Assembly (NCBI RefSeq): GCF_034190915.1
Contig: NW_026947543.1
Coordinates: 1,302,001 to 1,366,000, forward strand
DNA length: 64,000 nt
Direction: 5' to 3'
Source of the DNA: Cavia porcellus
Taxonomy: Eukaryota; Chordata; Mammalia; Rodentia; Caviidae
Both the position numbers and the translations under genes were made by a program. The notes under the pieces are model-generated. The model saw nothing but the letters and a program-made list of their open reading frames with translations. It had not been told where the DNA came from and made no database searches. Shown in pieces: positions 22,243-33,786 of this stretch. The first letter of the stretch is position 1. The number at the start of each line of letters is the position of its first letter.

Positions 22243-22513
22243 GGATGAATATTCTTGGCCTGGTATGCCACAATATTCTCTCTGAAGGCTTCACTGCTCA
22301 GAATTTGTGGATGGAAATGCTTGCCAATCTACACATTGATGTACTTTCAATGGGATATTAAATATGCCAGGGCCTGGCAGATGACCTCTTCCATGTCCTA
22401 TCCTTGAGCATACGCTTTTCCCTTGTCATGTCAGTCATTTTGCTGAGTCCTGTTCCCTAAGCTATTCAGTCAAGACTTATTGGCATCATTCACCTGCAGT
22501 ATAAGAGCTTTCT
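22243..22513. other. Unit 6, ~270 bp downstream of the TATA-like site: possible transcript start region
   Basis: If the TATA-like site at 22234 is used, initiation would fall near 22262-22270. No open frame with an ATG stands out. GGCAGATGACCTCT and GAGCATACGC are conserved across units without a known meaning. Confidence 0.5.
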
Positions 22514-22768
22514 GTGAAATTTCTCAGCAGAAATCCTCTGCAAGCACATAGCTTTGGATATGAGAGACAGTGGTGGAAGTTGAATTTCAAGGGCAGATAT
22601 TTGAAAACAATGAAACAAGCCCCGAATAAGATCTTTACATGTTTCCCAGATGAATATGTTTGGAAATATGGGGGAAGATGGAGATCAAGGCTGGGAAGAG
22701 TGCACACCCATTTCAAGGTACAAAAACCAGGGAAAAACATGGGCAAGCAAGAGAGCTGGTTAATCTGA
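22514..22768 (+). other. 84-codon open region without a 5' ATG, unit 6
   Basis: It reads open for 84 codons, but the first codon is GTG and an in-frame TAA lies 12 bases upstream (GTATAAGAG) in units 1-13; the first ATG leaves 53 codons. The region is basic and rich in K, R, W, Y and F, with no domain I recognise. In units 14-16 TAA reads AAA, opening the frame further upstream but still without an ATG. The opposite strand is open too, which argues for chance. Confidence 0.15.
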
Positions 22769-22843
22769 TGTAAAAATCTTTGAGGATGAAAGGAAAATTA
22801 TATTCTCATGATGATATAATCAGGCTGTAGAAGTGAAGTTCTC

Positions 22844-23071
22844 ATGTGGGTTGTCCTATGTGTGGCCTTCTGCATTGGGCAGGGGATGCAGGACAGTAGA
22901 TCTTCAAATAAATCTGGTGGAACACAAACTACTGAAAAAAAATTCAGCCAAAATCCTGTGTATTCCTTAGCTTTGAGAACATATATGAATATTGTACGAA
23001 GTTTCAAAAGAGTAAGTGTCTATTGGGTCATGGTTTCAACAATGAAATGGTCACTTCACATAACATTTTGA
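22844..23071 (+). other. 75-codon ATG open frame with hydrophobic N-terminus, unit 6 (coding status unsupported)
   Basis: The product would begin MWVVLCVAFCIGQG, a short hydrophobic stretch that could act as a signal-peptide core, although it lacks the usual basic residue before it. The rest is serine- and lysine-rich with no family I know. The frame is open in units 5 to 16 (first 18996-19223, last 61320-61547). In units 1-4 an extra 2 bp in the A run (AAAAAAATAATTC) shifts it, and unit 1 also lacks the ATG. The start context CTCATGT is weak, and an AATAAA at 22907-22912 lies inside the frame. Confidence 0.15.
22907..22912 (+). terminator. AATAAA polyadenylation-like hexamer, unit 6
   Basis: It lies about 670 bp downstream of the TATA-like site and is followed within 140 bp by a GT-rich stretch (GTCTATTGGGTCATGG). 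Present in all complete units (3658-3663 in unit 1, 19059-19064 in unit 5). The hexamer is common by chance, so support is weak. Confidence 0.25.
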
Positions 23072-23086
23072 ATTTTGCTTTCACAG
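23068..23086 (+). other. Splice-acceptor-like sequence at the unit junction, unit 6/7
   Basis: TTTTGAATTTTGCTTTCACAG ends at 23086, just before the next unit; a pyrimidine-rich run and CAG fit an acceptor. Fourteen of the sixteen junctions keep CACAG. Units 2 and 3 end CACCA, which destroys the AG. Confidence 0.25.
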
Positions 23087-24683
23087 TTGCTCATGTACCG
23101 GGCCTGAGTAAAGCAGAATGCAGAGTAAGCCTCATCAATAGTTGTGCATTCCATAAGTGGTTTTAAAACCAGTGAAACCCTTTGGACTTAGTGTTTGTAT
23201 TTAATTGGTTGATTGGTTTTTCAAATTGTTTGTTTTACTATTTTTAACTTTGTGAGTCAGGGAAGCCCTCACTCATAGTGATTTCGACCTCTCCAAAAGC
23301 TCTGAAGTTATTCATGTAACAGCTATTACATGCTATAAGTTTCTCCTATTAAAACTTGAAAGACTAACAGACTCTGCTACTTTTCATCTAAATTCAGTGT
23401 TGGGCTAACTTCAGTGTTGGACCTTTTACAAGTCCTTTGAAATGTGTCCTCCTCTAGTCACTGGTCGTGCTGGAATTTACTTTCTTGTGAAGACAGGATT
23501 TGAACAAATTGACACAAGTACAGTTTGCCACTACTCTGGACACCTGGTTAAATATCGAGTTCCCTAAATGGTGTGTGTTTTACTTTGATCTCTGCTCACA
23601 CTTTGCTCATCCAGTTAGAACCACAGGGCTCCAGGCCATAGCATTCCAGGCCTAAACAAGAAAATTTCCATTCCGTTTTGGGAGTTCATTCGTCTCTCAT
23701 AATTACTTTTTCCACAAATGTGTGCTTCAGGAGAGGCCCGGTCTAAATGTGGAGAAGCCCATTTTCATTCACTCACTTTCAGACTTTCTAAGATTTTCAG
23801 TTACTAGAGGTTTGCCCAGACTTGCCATTGTCAAGGGACAGTGTACTTCACTTGAAGATGTGCAGTATTACTTCATGTGTCTCCGTGGAAATTCCACCAA
23901 TGGGAAACTCTTGCTGTAGTCATCTCCAAGTGTTTCTGCGTAAGAAAATATAACTAACAAAGGATGTGGTTTCAAGCAGAATGAGGAAAGGAGGGATCAT
24001 CTTTATTTCAGTGCAGGTTGACCTTTCAAAGAAACAGTAATTCCTATCAAATAGGAGGTAAAATCTTTTGTAAAGAGACATGGACATGACACGCTCAACT
24101 TTATGTCACTTTTTTTAAAACGCCAAGGGCATTTGTGAAATTCTTGGCTGCTGAATTGTCCCTTTTTGCAAATTTCTCTTAGGTAAGACACTCCAGCTTC
24201 TTCAAACCATGGTACAGTTCCTTCCATGTAAAAAACCAAAGCAAAAAACAAAATAAATTAAAACAAAACCCATCAAATTACATTTGAGAGCACACAATTG
24301 CTCAGCAGGCCCACTATTCAAGAAGCTAGAGGTACAGAATCCTCAGCCTTCAGCCCATGGCCTGAAGTTTTGTCTCTATCATGGCCCCTCAATTCCCTGG
24401 CATGTCCACATTAACTCATGAATCTTTACTCATTTCCTCTTCAAATGCACAGGATCCAATATATTTGAACCCTGTTCACCTGGGCTGTAATCATCCAAGG
24501 ACACACCAGAGGAAGGGCAGCCACTCCCTTGCCTGGGGCCTTGGAGCTTATCACAATAGAAATGGACACCTGAACAAGGGGAGCCAAAACAAAGAGAGGC
24601 ATATTCCTAAAGCCTGAAGCACAGAAGCTACCTATAGACCAGTAGTGGGATTTCACAAATTATGTAAGAATCTCTGTGCACAT

Positions 24684-24801
24684 GCATGGCATAGTCCCTC
24701 ATGCCTATAATCCCAGCAATCTGGGGGCTGAGGTGGATGGATCCTTGGGAGTTCCAGTCCATCTTGGGCTACGAATTTATCTCAAGGCCTCTTTCAACAA
24801 C
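24684..24801 (+). repeat. B1/proto-B1-like SINE, unit 7
   Basis: Same insertion, with the GCATGGCATAGTCCC changes of unit 6. Confidence 0.75.
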
Positions 24802-25367
24802 TACATAAGATGCTGTTTCCAAAAAGAGGACAACATTAAACTAGACACACTTGGTCTAGGTCCCTGGGTTCACTACATGAGTTGTGGAGTCTAATTATTC
24901 CATGCCATGAGAAAATACCTGGGATTTTTAGTGAAAGGGGCATTTGCATCCCTTTTCTAAGGGTTTCCCTTTCACTATGTTACAGTTGAATTCTGGGAAA
25001 TCCTGCTGGTGATAAGGTATTGAGCTAGTACCTCATGTTTAGTGTTCAGGGTTATGCTGGAATGGCTGCAGACCTCCTTGAAATAGCGATTGCAGACAAG
25101 TGAACCCCGAGGAAGCTGGATAGTTGAAGCAGGCACTCCAAATATTCATGCACTGCAAGGATTCACTTTCATTTTGGGTCTCATCTTCTGGTTGCTGGCT
25201 TTTAGTGCTAACTGATACTACCATGGTGGCAGTAATCCAGCAGAGACTGCATGTATGGTTTGCAGGTTTGCTTCCCAAGCCACCAGAAACTTGGCAGAAC
25301 CCAAATCATTGTGGCATTTTCTTTCCTCCCTTGAAACTTTTGGCTTTCTAAGTTTGATAATTGAATA

Positions 25368-26090
25368 GACTGGGCTAGTCACCTTTGGACCCCATATACC
25401 ACAAACAGAGCTAAAGACAGAGCCAATTACTTCCCTCCACTTGTCAAAATATGTCAAATTTGCTTGATCACCACAACTTCAAAGAAAATTCTGAGGCAAC
25501 TTAGAGAGGTGAATCAAATACTGCATGATTGGAATGGCTGTGGTTGTATGAGGTGGAAAGCTGCAGAGTTGGGCTGAAACTGTTCACAGAAATCCACAGG
25601 CTTGTGGTTGCCAGGCAACCACACTGGGCTGAGATTGGCTGAACATATCTGTGAGGTGGATTTTAGGCTCTAGGTTTGAAAATTTAAAAGACTGGAATAG
25701 TCAAGTTTGGAACCCATAGACCTCAGACATACCAAAAGGTTTTCCAATTACTTCCCTCCACTTCTCAAAATATGTCAAATTTTCTTGATCACTACAACTG
25801 TAAAAAAAATTCTGAGGCAACATAGAGAGGCTAATCAAATACTGCATGATTGGAATGGCTGTGGTTGTATGAGGTGGAAAGCTGCAGAGTTGGGCTGAAA
25901 CAGTTCACAGAAATCCACAAGCTTGTGGTTGCCAGGCAACCACAATGGGCTGTGATTGGCTGAGCACCATTGTGAGCTGGACTTTAGGCTCTAGGATACA
26001 AGTGTGCAGTAGGAGACCTGAGTCACAATGCTGGGCGTTGCCATGGAGACCTCAGTGGCACAGAGGACCTTGTAGGGCAAGATTTAAATA
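25368..26090 (+). promoter_or_regulatory. Candidate promoter, unit 7, first with the stronger third X-box
   Basis: X-box A 25607-25619, X-box B 25928-25940, TGAGTCA 26019. The third site reads GTTGCCATGGAGAC (26037-26050), two mismatches from the full RFX palindrome GTTGCCATGGCAAC; earlier units have three. TATA-like site at 26082-26090. Confidence 0.4.
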
Positions 26091-28531
26091 GGATGAACAT
26101 TCTTGGCCTGGTATGCCACAATATTCTCTCGGAAGGCTTCACCACTCAGAATTTGTGGATGGAAATTCTTGCCAATCTACACATTGATGTACTTTCAATG
26201 GGATATTAAATATGCCAGGGCCTGGCAGATGACTTCTTCCATGTCCTATCCTTGAGCATACGCTTTTCCCTTGTCATGTCAGTCATTTGGCTGAGTCCTG
26301 TTCCCTAAGCTATTCAGTCAAGACTTATTGGCATCATTCACCTGCAGTATAAGAGCTTTCTGTGAAATTTCTCAGCAGAAATCCTCTGCAAGCACATAGC
26401 TTTGGATATGAGAGACAGTGGTGGAAGTTGAATTTCAAGGGCAGATATTTGAAAACAATGAAACAAGCCCCGAATAAGATCTTTACATGTTTCCCAGATG
26501 AATATGTTTGGAAATATGTGGGAAGATGGAGATCAAGGCTGGGAAGAGTGCACACCCATTTCAAGGTACAAAAACCAGGGAAAAACATGGGCAAGCAAGA
26601 GAGCTGGTTAATCTGATGTAAAAATCTTTGAGGATGAAAGGAAAATTATATTCTCATGATGATATAATCAGGCTGTAGAAGTGAAGTTCTCATGTGGGTT
26701 GTCCTATGTGTGGCCTTCTGCATTGGGCAGGGGATGCAGGACAGTAGATCTTCAAATAAATCTGGTGGAACACAAAATACTGAAAAAAAATTCAGCCTAA
26801 ATCCTGTGTATTCCTTAGCTTTGAGAACATATATGAATATTGTACGAAGTTTCAAAAGAGAAAATGTCTATTGGGTCATGGTTTCAACAATGAAATGGTC
26901 ACTTCACATAACATTTTGAATTTTGCTTTCACAGTTGCTCATGTACCGGGCCTGAGTAAAGCAGAATGCAGAGTAAGCCTCATCAATAGTTGTGCATTCC
27001 ATAAGTGGTTTTAAAACCAGTGAAACCCTTTGGACTTAGTGTTTGTATTTAATTGGTTGATTGGTTTTTCAAATTGTTTGTTTTACTATTTTTAACTTTG
27101 TGAGTCAGGGAAGCCCTCACTCATAGTGATTTCGACCTCTCCAAAAGCTCTGAAGTTATTCATGTAACAGCTATTACATGCTATAAGTTTCTCCTATTAA
27201 AACTTGAAAGACTAACAGACTCTGCTACTTTTCATCTAAATTCAGTGTTGGGCTAACTTCAGTGTTGGACCTTTTACAAGTCCTTTGAAATGTGTCCTCC
27301 TCTAGTCACTGGTTGTGCTGGAATTTACTTTCTTGTGAAGACAGGATTTGAGCAAATTGACACAAGTACAGTTTGCCACTACTCTGGACACCTGGTTAAA
27401 TATCGAGTTCCCTAAATGGTGTGTGTTTTACTTTGATCTCTGCTCACACTTTGCTCATCCAGTTAGAACCACAGGGCTCCAGGCCATAGCGTTCCAGGCC
27501 TAAACAAGAAAATTTCCATTCCGTTTTGGGAGTTCATTCGTCTCTCATAATTACTTTTTCCACAAATGTGTGCTTCAGGAGAGGCCCTGTCCAAATGTGG
27601 AGAAGACCATTTTCATTCACTCACTTTCAGACTTTCTGAGATTTTCAGTTACTAGAGGTTTGCCCAGACTTGCCATTGTCAAGGGACAGTGTACTTCACT
27701 TGAAGTTGTGCAGTATTACTTCATGTGTCTCCGTGGAAATTCCACCAATGGGAAACTCTTGCTGTAGTCATCTCCAAGTGTTTCTGCGTAAGAAAATATA
27801 ACTAACAAAGGATGTGGTTTCAAGCAGAATGAGGAAAGGAGGGATCATCTTTATTTCAGTGCAGGTTGACCTTTCAAAGAAACAGTAATTCCTATCAAAT
27901 AGGAGATAAAATCTTTTGTAAAGAGACATGGACATGACACGCTCCACTTTATGTCACTTTTTTTAAAACGCCAAGGACATTTGAGAAATTCTTGGCTGCT
28001 GAATTGTCCCTTTTTGCAAATTTCTCTTAGGTAAGACACTCCAGCTTCTTCAAACCATGGTACAGTTCCTTCCATGTAAAAATCCAAAGCAAAAAACAAA
28101 ATAAATTAAAACAAAACCCATCAAATTACATTTGAGAGCACACAATTGCTCAGCAGGCCAACTATTCAAGAAGCTAGATGTACAGAATCCTCAGCCTTCA
28201 GCCCATGGCCTGAAGTTTTGTCTCTATCATGGCCCCCCAATTCCCTGGCATGTCCACATTAACGCATGAATCTTTACTCATTTCCTCTTCAAATGCACAG
28301 GATCCAATATATTTGAACCCCGTTCACCTGGGCTGTAATCATCCAAGGACACACCAGAGGAATGGCAGCCACTCCCTTGCCTGGGGCCTTGGAGCTTATC
28401 ACAATAGAAATGGACACCTGAACAAGGGGAGCCAAAACAAAGAGAGGCATATTCCTAAAGCCTGAAGCACAGAAGCTACCTATAGACCAGTAGTGGGATT
28501 TCACAAATTATGTAAGAATCTCTGTGCACAT

Positions 28532-28649
28532 GCTTGGCATGGTCCCTCATGCCTATAATCCCAGCAATCTGGGGTCTGAGGTGGATGGATCCTTGGGAGT
28601 TCCAGTCCATCTTGGGCTACGAATTTATCTCAAGGCCTCTTTCAACAAC
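28532..28649 (+). repeat. B1/proto-B1-like SINE, unit 8
   Basis: Same insertion. CTGGGGTCTGAGG replaces CTGGGGGCTGAGG, a mark confined to units 8, 9 and 10. Confidence 0.75.
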
Positions 28650-29215
28650 TACATAAGATGCTGTTTCCAAAAAGAGGACAACATTAAACTAGACACACTT
28701 GGTCTAGGTCCCTGGGTTCACTACATGAGTTGTGGAGTCTAATTATTCCATGCCATGAGAAAATACCTGGGATTTTTAGTGAAAGGGGCATTTGCATCCC
28801 TTTTCTAAGGGTTTCCCTTTCACCATGTTACAGTTGAATTCTGGGAAAACCTGCTGGTGTTAAGGTATTGAGCTAGTACCTCATGTTTAGTGTTCAGGGT
28901 TATGCTGGAATGGCTGCAGACCTCCTTGAAATAGCGATTGCAGACAAGTGAACCCCGAGGAAGCTGGATAGTTGAAGCAGGCACTCCAAATATTCATGCA
29001 CTGCAAGGATTCACTTTCATTTTGGGTCTCATCTTCTGGTTGCTGGCTTTTAGTGCTAACTGATACTTCCATGGTGGCAGTAATCCAGCAGAGACTGCAT
29101 GTATCGTTTGCAGGTTTGCTTCCCAAGCCACCAGAAACTTGGCAGAACCCAAATCATGGTGGCATTTTCTTTCCTCCCTTGAAACTTTTGGCTTTCTAAG
29201 TTTGATAATTGAATA

Positions 29216-29938
29216 GACTGGGCTAGTCACCTTTGGACCCCATATACCACAAACAGAGCTAAAGACAGAGCCAATTACTTCCCTCCACTTGTCAAAATAT
29301 GTCAAATTTGCTTGATCACCACAACTTCAAAGAAAATTCTGAGGCAACTTAGAGAGGTGAATCAAATACTGCATGATTGGAATGGCTGTGGTTGTATGAG
29401 GTGGAAAGCTGCAGAGTTGGGATGAAACTGTTCACAGAAATCCACAGGCTTGTGGTTGCCAGGCAACCACACTGGGCTGAGATTGGCTGAACATCCCTGT
29501 GAGGTGGAATTTAGGCTCTAGGTTTTAAAATTTAAAAGACTGGGATAGTCAAGTTTGGAACCCATAGACCTCAGACATACCAAAAGGTTTTCCAATTACT
29601 TCCCTCCACTTCTCAAAATATGTCAAATTTTCTTGATCACTACAACTGTAAAAAAAATTCTGAGGCAACATAGAGAGGCTAATCAAATACTGCATGATTG
29701 GAATGGCTGTGGTTGTATGAGGTGGAAAGCTGCAGATTTGGGCTGAAACATTTCCCAGAAATCCACAAGCTTGTGGTTGCCAGGCAACCACAATGGGCTG
29801 TGATTGGCTGAGCACCATTGTGAGCTGGACTTTAGGCTCTAGGATACAAGTGTGCAGTAGGAGACCTGAGTCACAACGCTGGGCGTGGCCATGGAGACCT
29901 CAGTGGCACAGAGGACCTTGTAGGGCAAGATTTAAATA
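29216..29938 (+). promoter_or_regulatory. Candidate promoter, unit 8, reverts to the weak third X-box
   Basis: X-box A 29455-29467 and B 29776-29788 are intact. TGAGTCA at 29867 is followed by a private CACAACGCTGG. The third site is GTGGCC at 29885, as in unit 5, in line with the shared unit 5-like tract here. TATA-like site 29930-29938. Confidence 0.4.
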
Positions 29939-32379
29939 GGATGAATATTCTTGGCCTGGTATGCCACAATATTCTCTCTGAAGGCTTCACTGCTCAGAAT
30001 TTGTGGATGGAAATGCTTGCCAATCTACACATTGATGTACTTTCAATGGGATATTAAATATGCCAGGGCCTGGCAGATGACCTCTTCCATGTCCTATCCT
30101 TGAGCATACGCTTTTCCCTTGTCATGTCAGTCATTTTGCTGAGTCCTGTTCCCTAAGCTATTCAGTCAAGACTTATTGGCATCATTCACCTGCAGTATAA
30201 GAGCTTTCTGTGAAATTTCTCAGCAGAAATCCTCTGCAAGCACATAGCTTTGGATATGAGAGACAGTGGTGGAAGTTGAATTTCAAGGGCAGATATTTGA
30301 AAACAATGAAACAAGCCCCGAATAAGATCTTTACATGTTTCCCAGATGAATATGTTTGGAAATATGGGGGAAGATGGAGATCAAGGCTGGGAAGAGTGCA
30401 CACCCATTTCAAGGTACAAAAACCAGGGAAAAACATGGGCAAGCAAGAGAGCTGGTTAATCTGATGTAAAAATCTTTGAGGATGAAAGGAAAATTATATT
30501 CTCATGATGATATAATCAGGCTGTAGAAGTGAAGTTCTCATGTGGGTTGTCCTATGTGTGGCCTTCTGCATTGGGCAGGGGATGCAGGACAGTAGATCTT
30601 CAAATAAATCTGGTGGAACACAAACTACTGAAAAAAAATTCAGCCAAAATCCTGTGTATTCCTTAGCTTTGAGAACATATATGAATATTGTACGAAGTTT
30701 CAAAAGAGTAAGTGTCTATTGGGTCATGGTTTCAACAATGAAATGGTCACTTCACATAACATTTTGAATTTTGCTTTCACAGTTGCTCATGTACCGGGCC
30801 TGAGTAAAGCAGAATGCAGAGTAAGCCTCATCAATAGTTGTGCATTCCATAAGTGGTTTTAAAACCAGTGAAACCCTTTGGACTTAGTGTTTGTATTTAA
30901 TTGGTTGATTGGTTTTTCAAATTGTTTGTTTTACTATTTTTAACTTTGTGAGTCAGGGAAGCCCTCACTCATAGTGATTTCGACCTCTCCAAAAGCTCTG
31001 AAGTTATTCATGTAACAGCTATTACATGCTATAAGTTTCTCCTATTAAAACTTGAAAGACTAACAGACTCTGCTACTTTTCATCTAAATTCAGTGTTGGG
31101 CTAACTTCAGTGTTGGACCTTTTACAAGTCCTTTGAAATGTGTCCTCCTCTAGTCACTGGTCGTGCTGGAATTTACTTTCTTGTGAAGACAGGATTTGAA
31201 CAAATTGACACAAGTACAGTTTGCCACTACTCTGGACACCTGGTTAAATATCGAGTTCCCTAAATGGTGTGTGTTTTACTTTGATCTCTGCTCACACTTT
31301 GCTCATCCAGTTAGAACCACAGGGCTCCAGGCCATAGCATTCCAGGCCTAAACAAGAAAATTTCCATTCTGTTTTGGGAGTTCATTCGTCTCTCATAATT
31401 ACTTTTTCCACAAATGTGTGCTTCAGGAGAGGCCCGGTCTAAATGTGGAGAAGCCCATTTTCATTCACTCACTTTCAGACTTTCTAAGATTTTCAGTTAC
31501 TAGAGGTTTGCCCAGACTTGCCATTGTCAAGGGACAGTGTACTTCACTTGAAGATGTGCAGTATTACTTCATGTGTCTCCGTGGAAATTCCACCAATGGG
31601 AAACTCTTGCTGTAGTCATCTCCAAGTGTTTCTGCGTAAGAAAATATAACTAACAAAGGATGTGGTTTCAAGCAGAATGAGGAAAGGAGGGATCATCTTT
31701 ATTTCAGTGCAGGTTGACCTTTCAAAGAAACAGTAATTCCTATCAAATAGGAGGTAAAATCTTTTGTAAAGAGACATGGACATGACACGCTCCACTTTAT
31801 GTCACTTTTTTTAAAACGCCAAGGGCATTTGTGAAATTCTTGGCTGCTGAATTGTCCCTTTTTGCAAATTTCTCTTAGGTAAGACACTCCAGCTTCTTCA
31901 AACCATGGTACAGTTCCTTCCATGTAAAAAACCAAAGCAAAAAACAAAATAAATTAAAACAAAACCCATCAAATTACATTTGAGAGCACACAATTGCTCA
32001 GCAGGCCCACTATTCAAGAAGCTAGAGGTACAGAATCCTCAGCCTTCAGCCCATGGCCTGAAGTTTTGTCTCTATCATGGCCCCTCAATTCCCTGGCATG
32101 TCCACATTAACTCATGAATCTTTACTCATTTCCTCTTCAAATGCACAGGATCCAATATATTTGAACCCCGTTCACCTGGGCTGTAATCATCCAAGGACAC
32201 ACCAGAGGAATGGCAGCCACTCCCTTGCCTGGGGCCTTGGAGCTTATCACAATAGAAATGGACACCTGAACAAGGGGAGCCAAAACAAAGAGAGGCATAT
32301 TCCTAAAGCCTGAAGCACAGAAGCTACCTATAGACCAGTAGTGGGATTTCACAAATTATGTAAGAATCTCTGTGCACAT

Positions 32380-32497
32380 GCTTGGCATGGTCCCTCATGC
32401 CTATAATCCCAGCAATCTGGGGTCTGAGGTGGATGGATCCTTGGGAGTTCCAGTCCATCTTGGGCTACGAATTTATCTCAAGGCCTCTTTCAACAAC
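32380..32497 (+). repeat. B1/proto-B1-like SINE, unit 9
   Basis: Same insertion, with the CTGGGGTCTGAGG mark. Confidence 0.75.
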
Positions 32498-33063
32498 TAC
32501 ATAAGATGCTGTTTCCAAAAAGAGGACAACATTAAACTAGACACACTTGGTCTAGGTCCCTGGGTTCACTACATGAGTTGTGGAGTCTAATTATTCCATG
32601 CCATGAGAAAATACCTGGGATTTTTAGTGAAAGGGGCATTTGCATCCCTTTTCTAAGGGTTTCCCTTTCACCATGTTACAGTTGAATTCTGGGAAAACCT
32701 GCTGGTGTTAAGGTATTGAGCTAGTACCTCATGTTTAGTGTTCAGGGTTATGCTGGAATGGCTGCAGACCTCCTTGAAATAGCGATTGCAGACAAGTGAA
32801 CCCCGAGGAAGCTGGATAGTTGAAGCAGGCACTCCAAATATTCATGCACTGCAAGGATTCACTTTCATTTTGGGTCTCATCTTCTGGTTGCTGGCTTTTA
32901 GTGCTAACTGATACTTCCATGGTGGCAGTAATCCAGCAGAGACTGCATGTATCGTTTGCAGGTTTGCTTCCCAAGCCACCAGAAACTTGGCAGAACCCAA
33001 ATCATTGTGGCATTTTCTTTCCTCCCTTGAAACTTTTGGCTTTCTAAGTTTGATAATTGAATA

Positions 33064-33786
33064 GACTGGGCTAGTCACCTTTGGACCCCATATACCACCA
33101 ACAGAGCTAAAGACAGAGCCAATTACTTCCCTCCACTTGTCAAAATATGTCAAATTTGCTTGATCACCACAACTTCAAAGAAAATTCTGAGGCAACTTAG
33201 AGAGGTGAATCAAATACTGCATGATTGGAATGGCTGTGGTTGTATGAGGTGGAAAGCTGCAGAGTTGGGATGAAACTGTTCACAGAAATCCACAGGCTTG
33301 TGGTTGCCAGGCAACCACACTGGGCTGAGATTGGCTGAACATCCCCGTGAGGTGGATTTTAGGCTCTAGGTTTGAAAATTTAAAAGACTGGGATAGTCAA
33401 GTTTGGAACCCATAGACCTCAGACATACCAAAAGGTTTTCCAATTACTTCCCTCCACTTCTCAAAATATGTCAAATTTTCTTGATCACTACAATTGTAAA
33501 AAAAATTTTGAGGCAACATAGAGACGCTAATCAAATACTGCATGATTGGAATGGCTGTGGTTGTATGAGCTGGAAAGCTGCAGAGTTGGGCTGAAACATT
33601 TCCCAGAAATCCACAAGCTTGTGGTTGCCAGGCAACCACAATGGGCTGTGATTGGCTGAGCACCATTGTGAGCTGGACTTTAGGCTCTAGGATACAAGTG
33701 TGCAGTAGGAGACCTGAGTCACAATGCTGGGCGTTGCCATGGAGACCTCAGTGGCACAGAGGACCTTGTAGGGCAAGATTTAAATA
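33064..33786 (+). promoter_or_regulatory. Candidate promoter, unit 9
   Basis: X-box A 33303-33315, B 33624-33636, TGAGTCA 33715, third site GTTGCC 33733-33746, TATA-like 33778-33786. Private to units 9 and 10: CCCCGTGAGG after the module A CCAAT and GTATGAGCTGG ahead of X-box B. Confidence 0.4.

Larger units (their letters stand above)
19247..23094 (+). repeat. Array unit 6 (group II, used here as reference unit)
   Basis: This 3848-bp unit is the reference for the within-unit map given below; matching positions in units 7-14 lie at multiples of 3848 bp further on. Marks shared with unit 7 are CCCGGTCTAAATG near 19889 and CATGCATGGCATAG near 20832. It keeps GTGGCC in the third X-box-like site. 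Confidence 0.95.
23095..26942 (+). repeat. Array unit 7 (near-copy of unit 6)
   Basis: I saw no difference from unit 6 by eye until about 26037, where GTGGCC becomes GTTGCC in the third X-box. After that come AACATTC near 26097, CTCGGAAGG near 26128 and TATGTGGGA near 26516. The late end (CAGCCTAAATCC, GAGAAAATG) matches unit 9 rather than unit 6. Confidence 0.95.
26943..30790 (+). repeat. Array unit 8 (mosaic: early part shared with unit 10, late part with unit 5)
   Basis: Early marks shared with unit 10 only are GGAGATAAAATC near 27901, AATCCAAAG near 28080, GGCCAACTATTC near 28157, GGCCCCCCAATTCC near 28231 and AACGCATG near 28261. From about 29.4 kb it follows unit 5 (GTTGGGATG, GTGGAATTTAGG, GCAGATTTGGG, CATTTTGCTG), and keeps the older GTGGCC third X-box. 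Confidence 0.95.

Noticed and set aside
22486..22746. 86-codon minus-strand open frame opposite the 84-codon region
   Set aside because: It has an ATG two codons in, but both strands are open over the same bases, no family is recognisable and nothing supports an antisense promoter.
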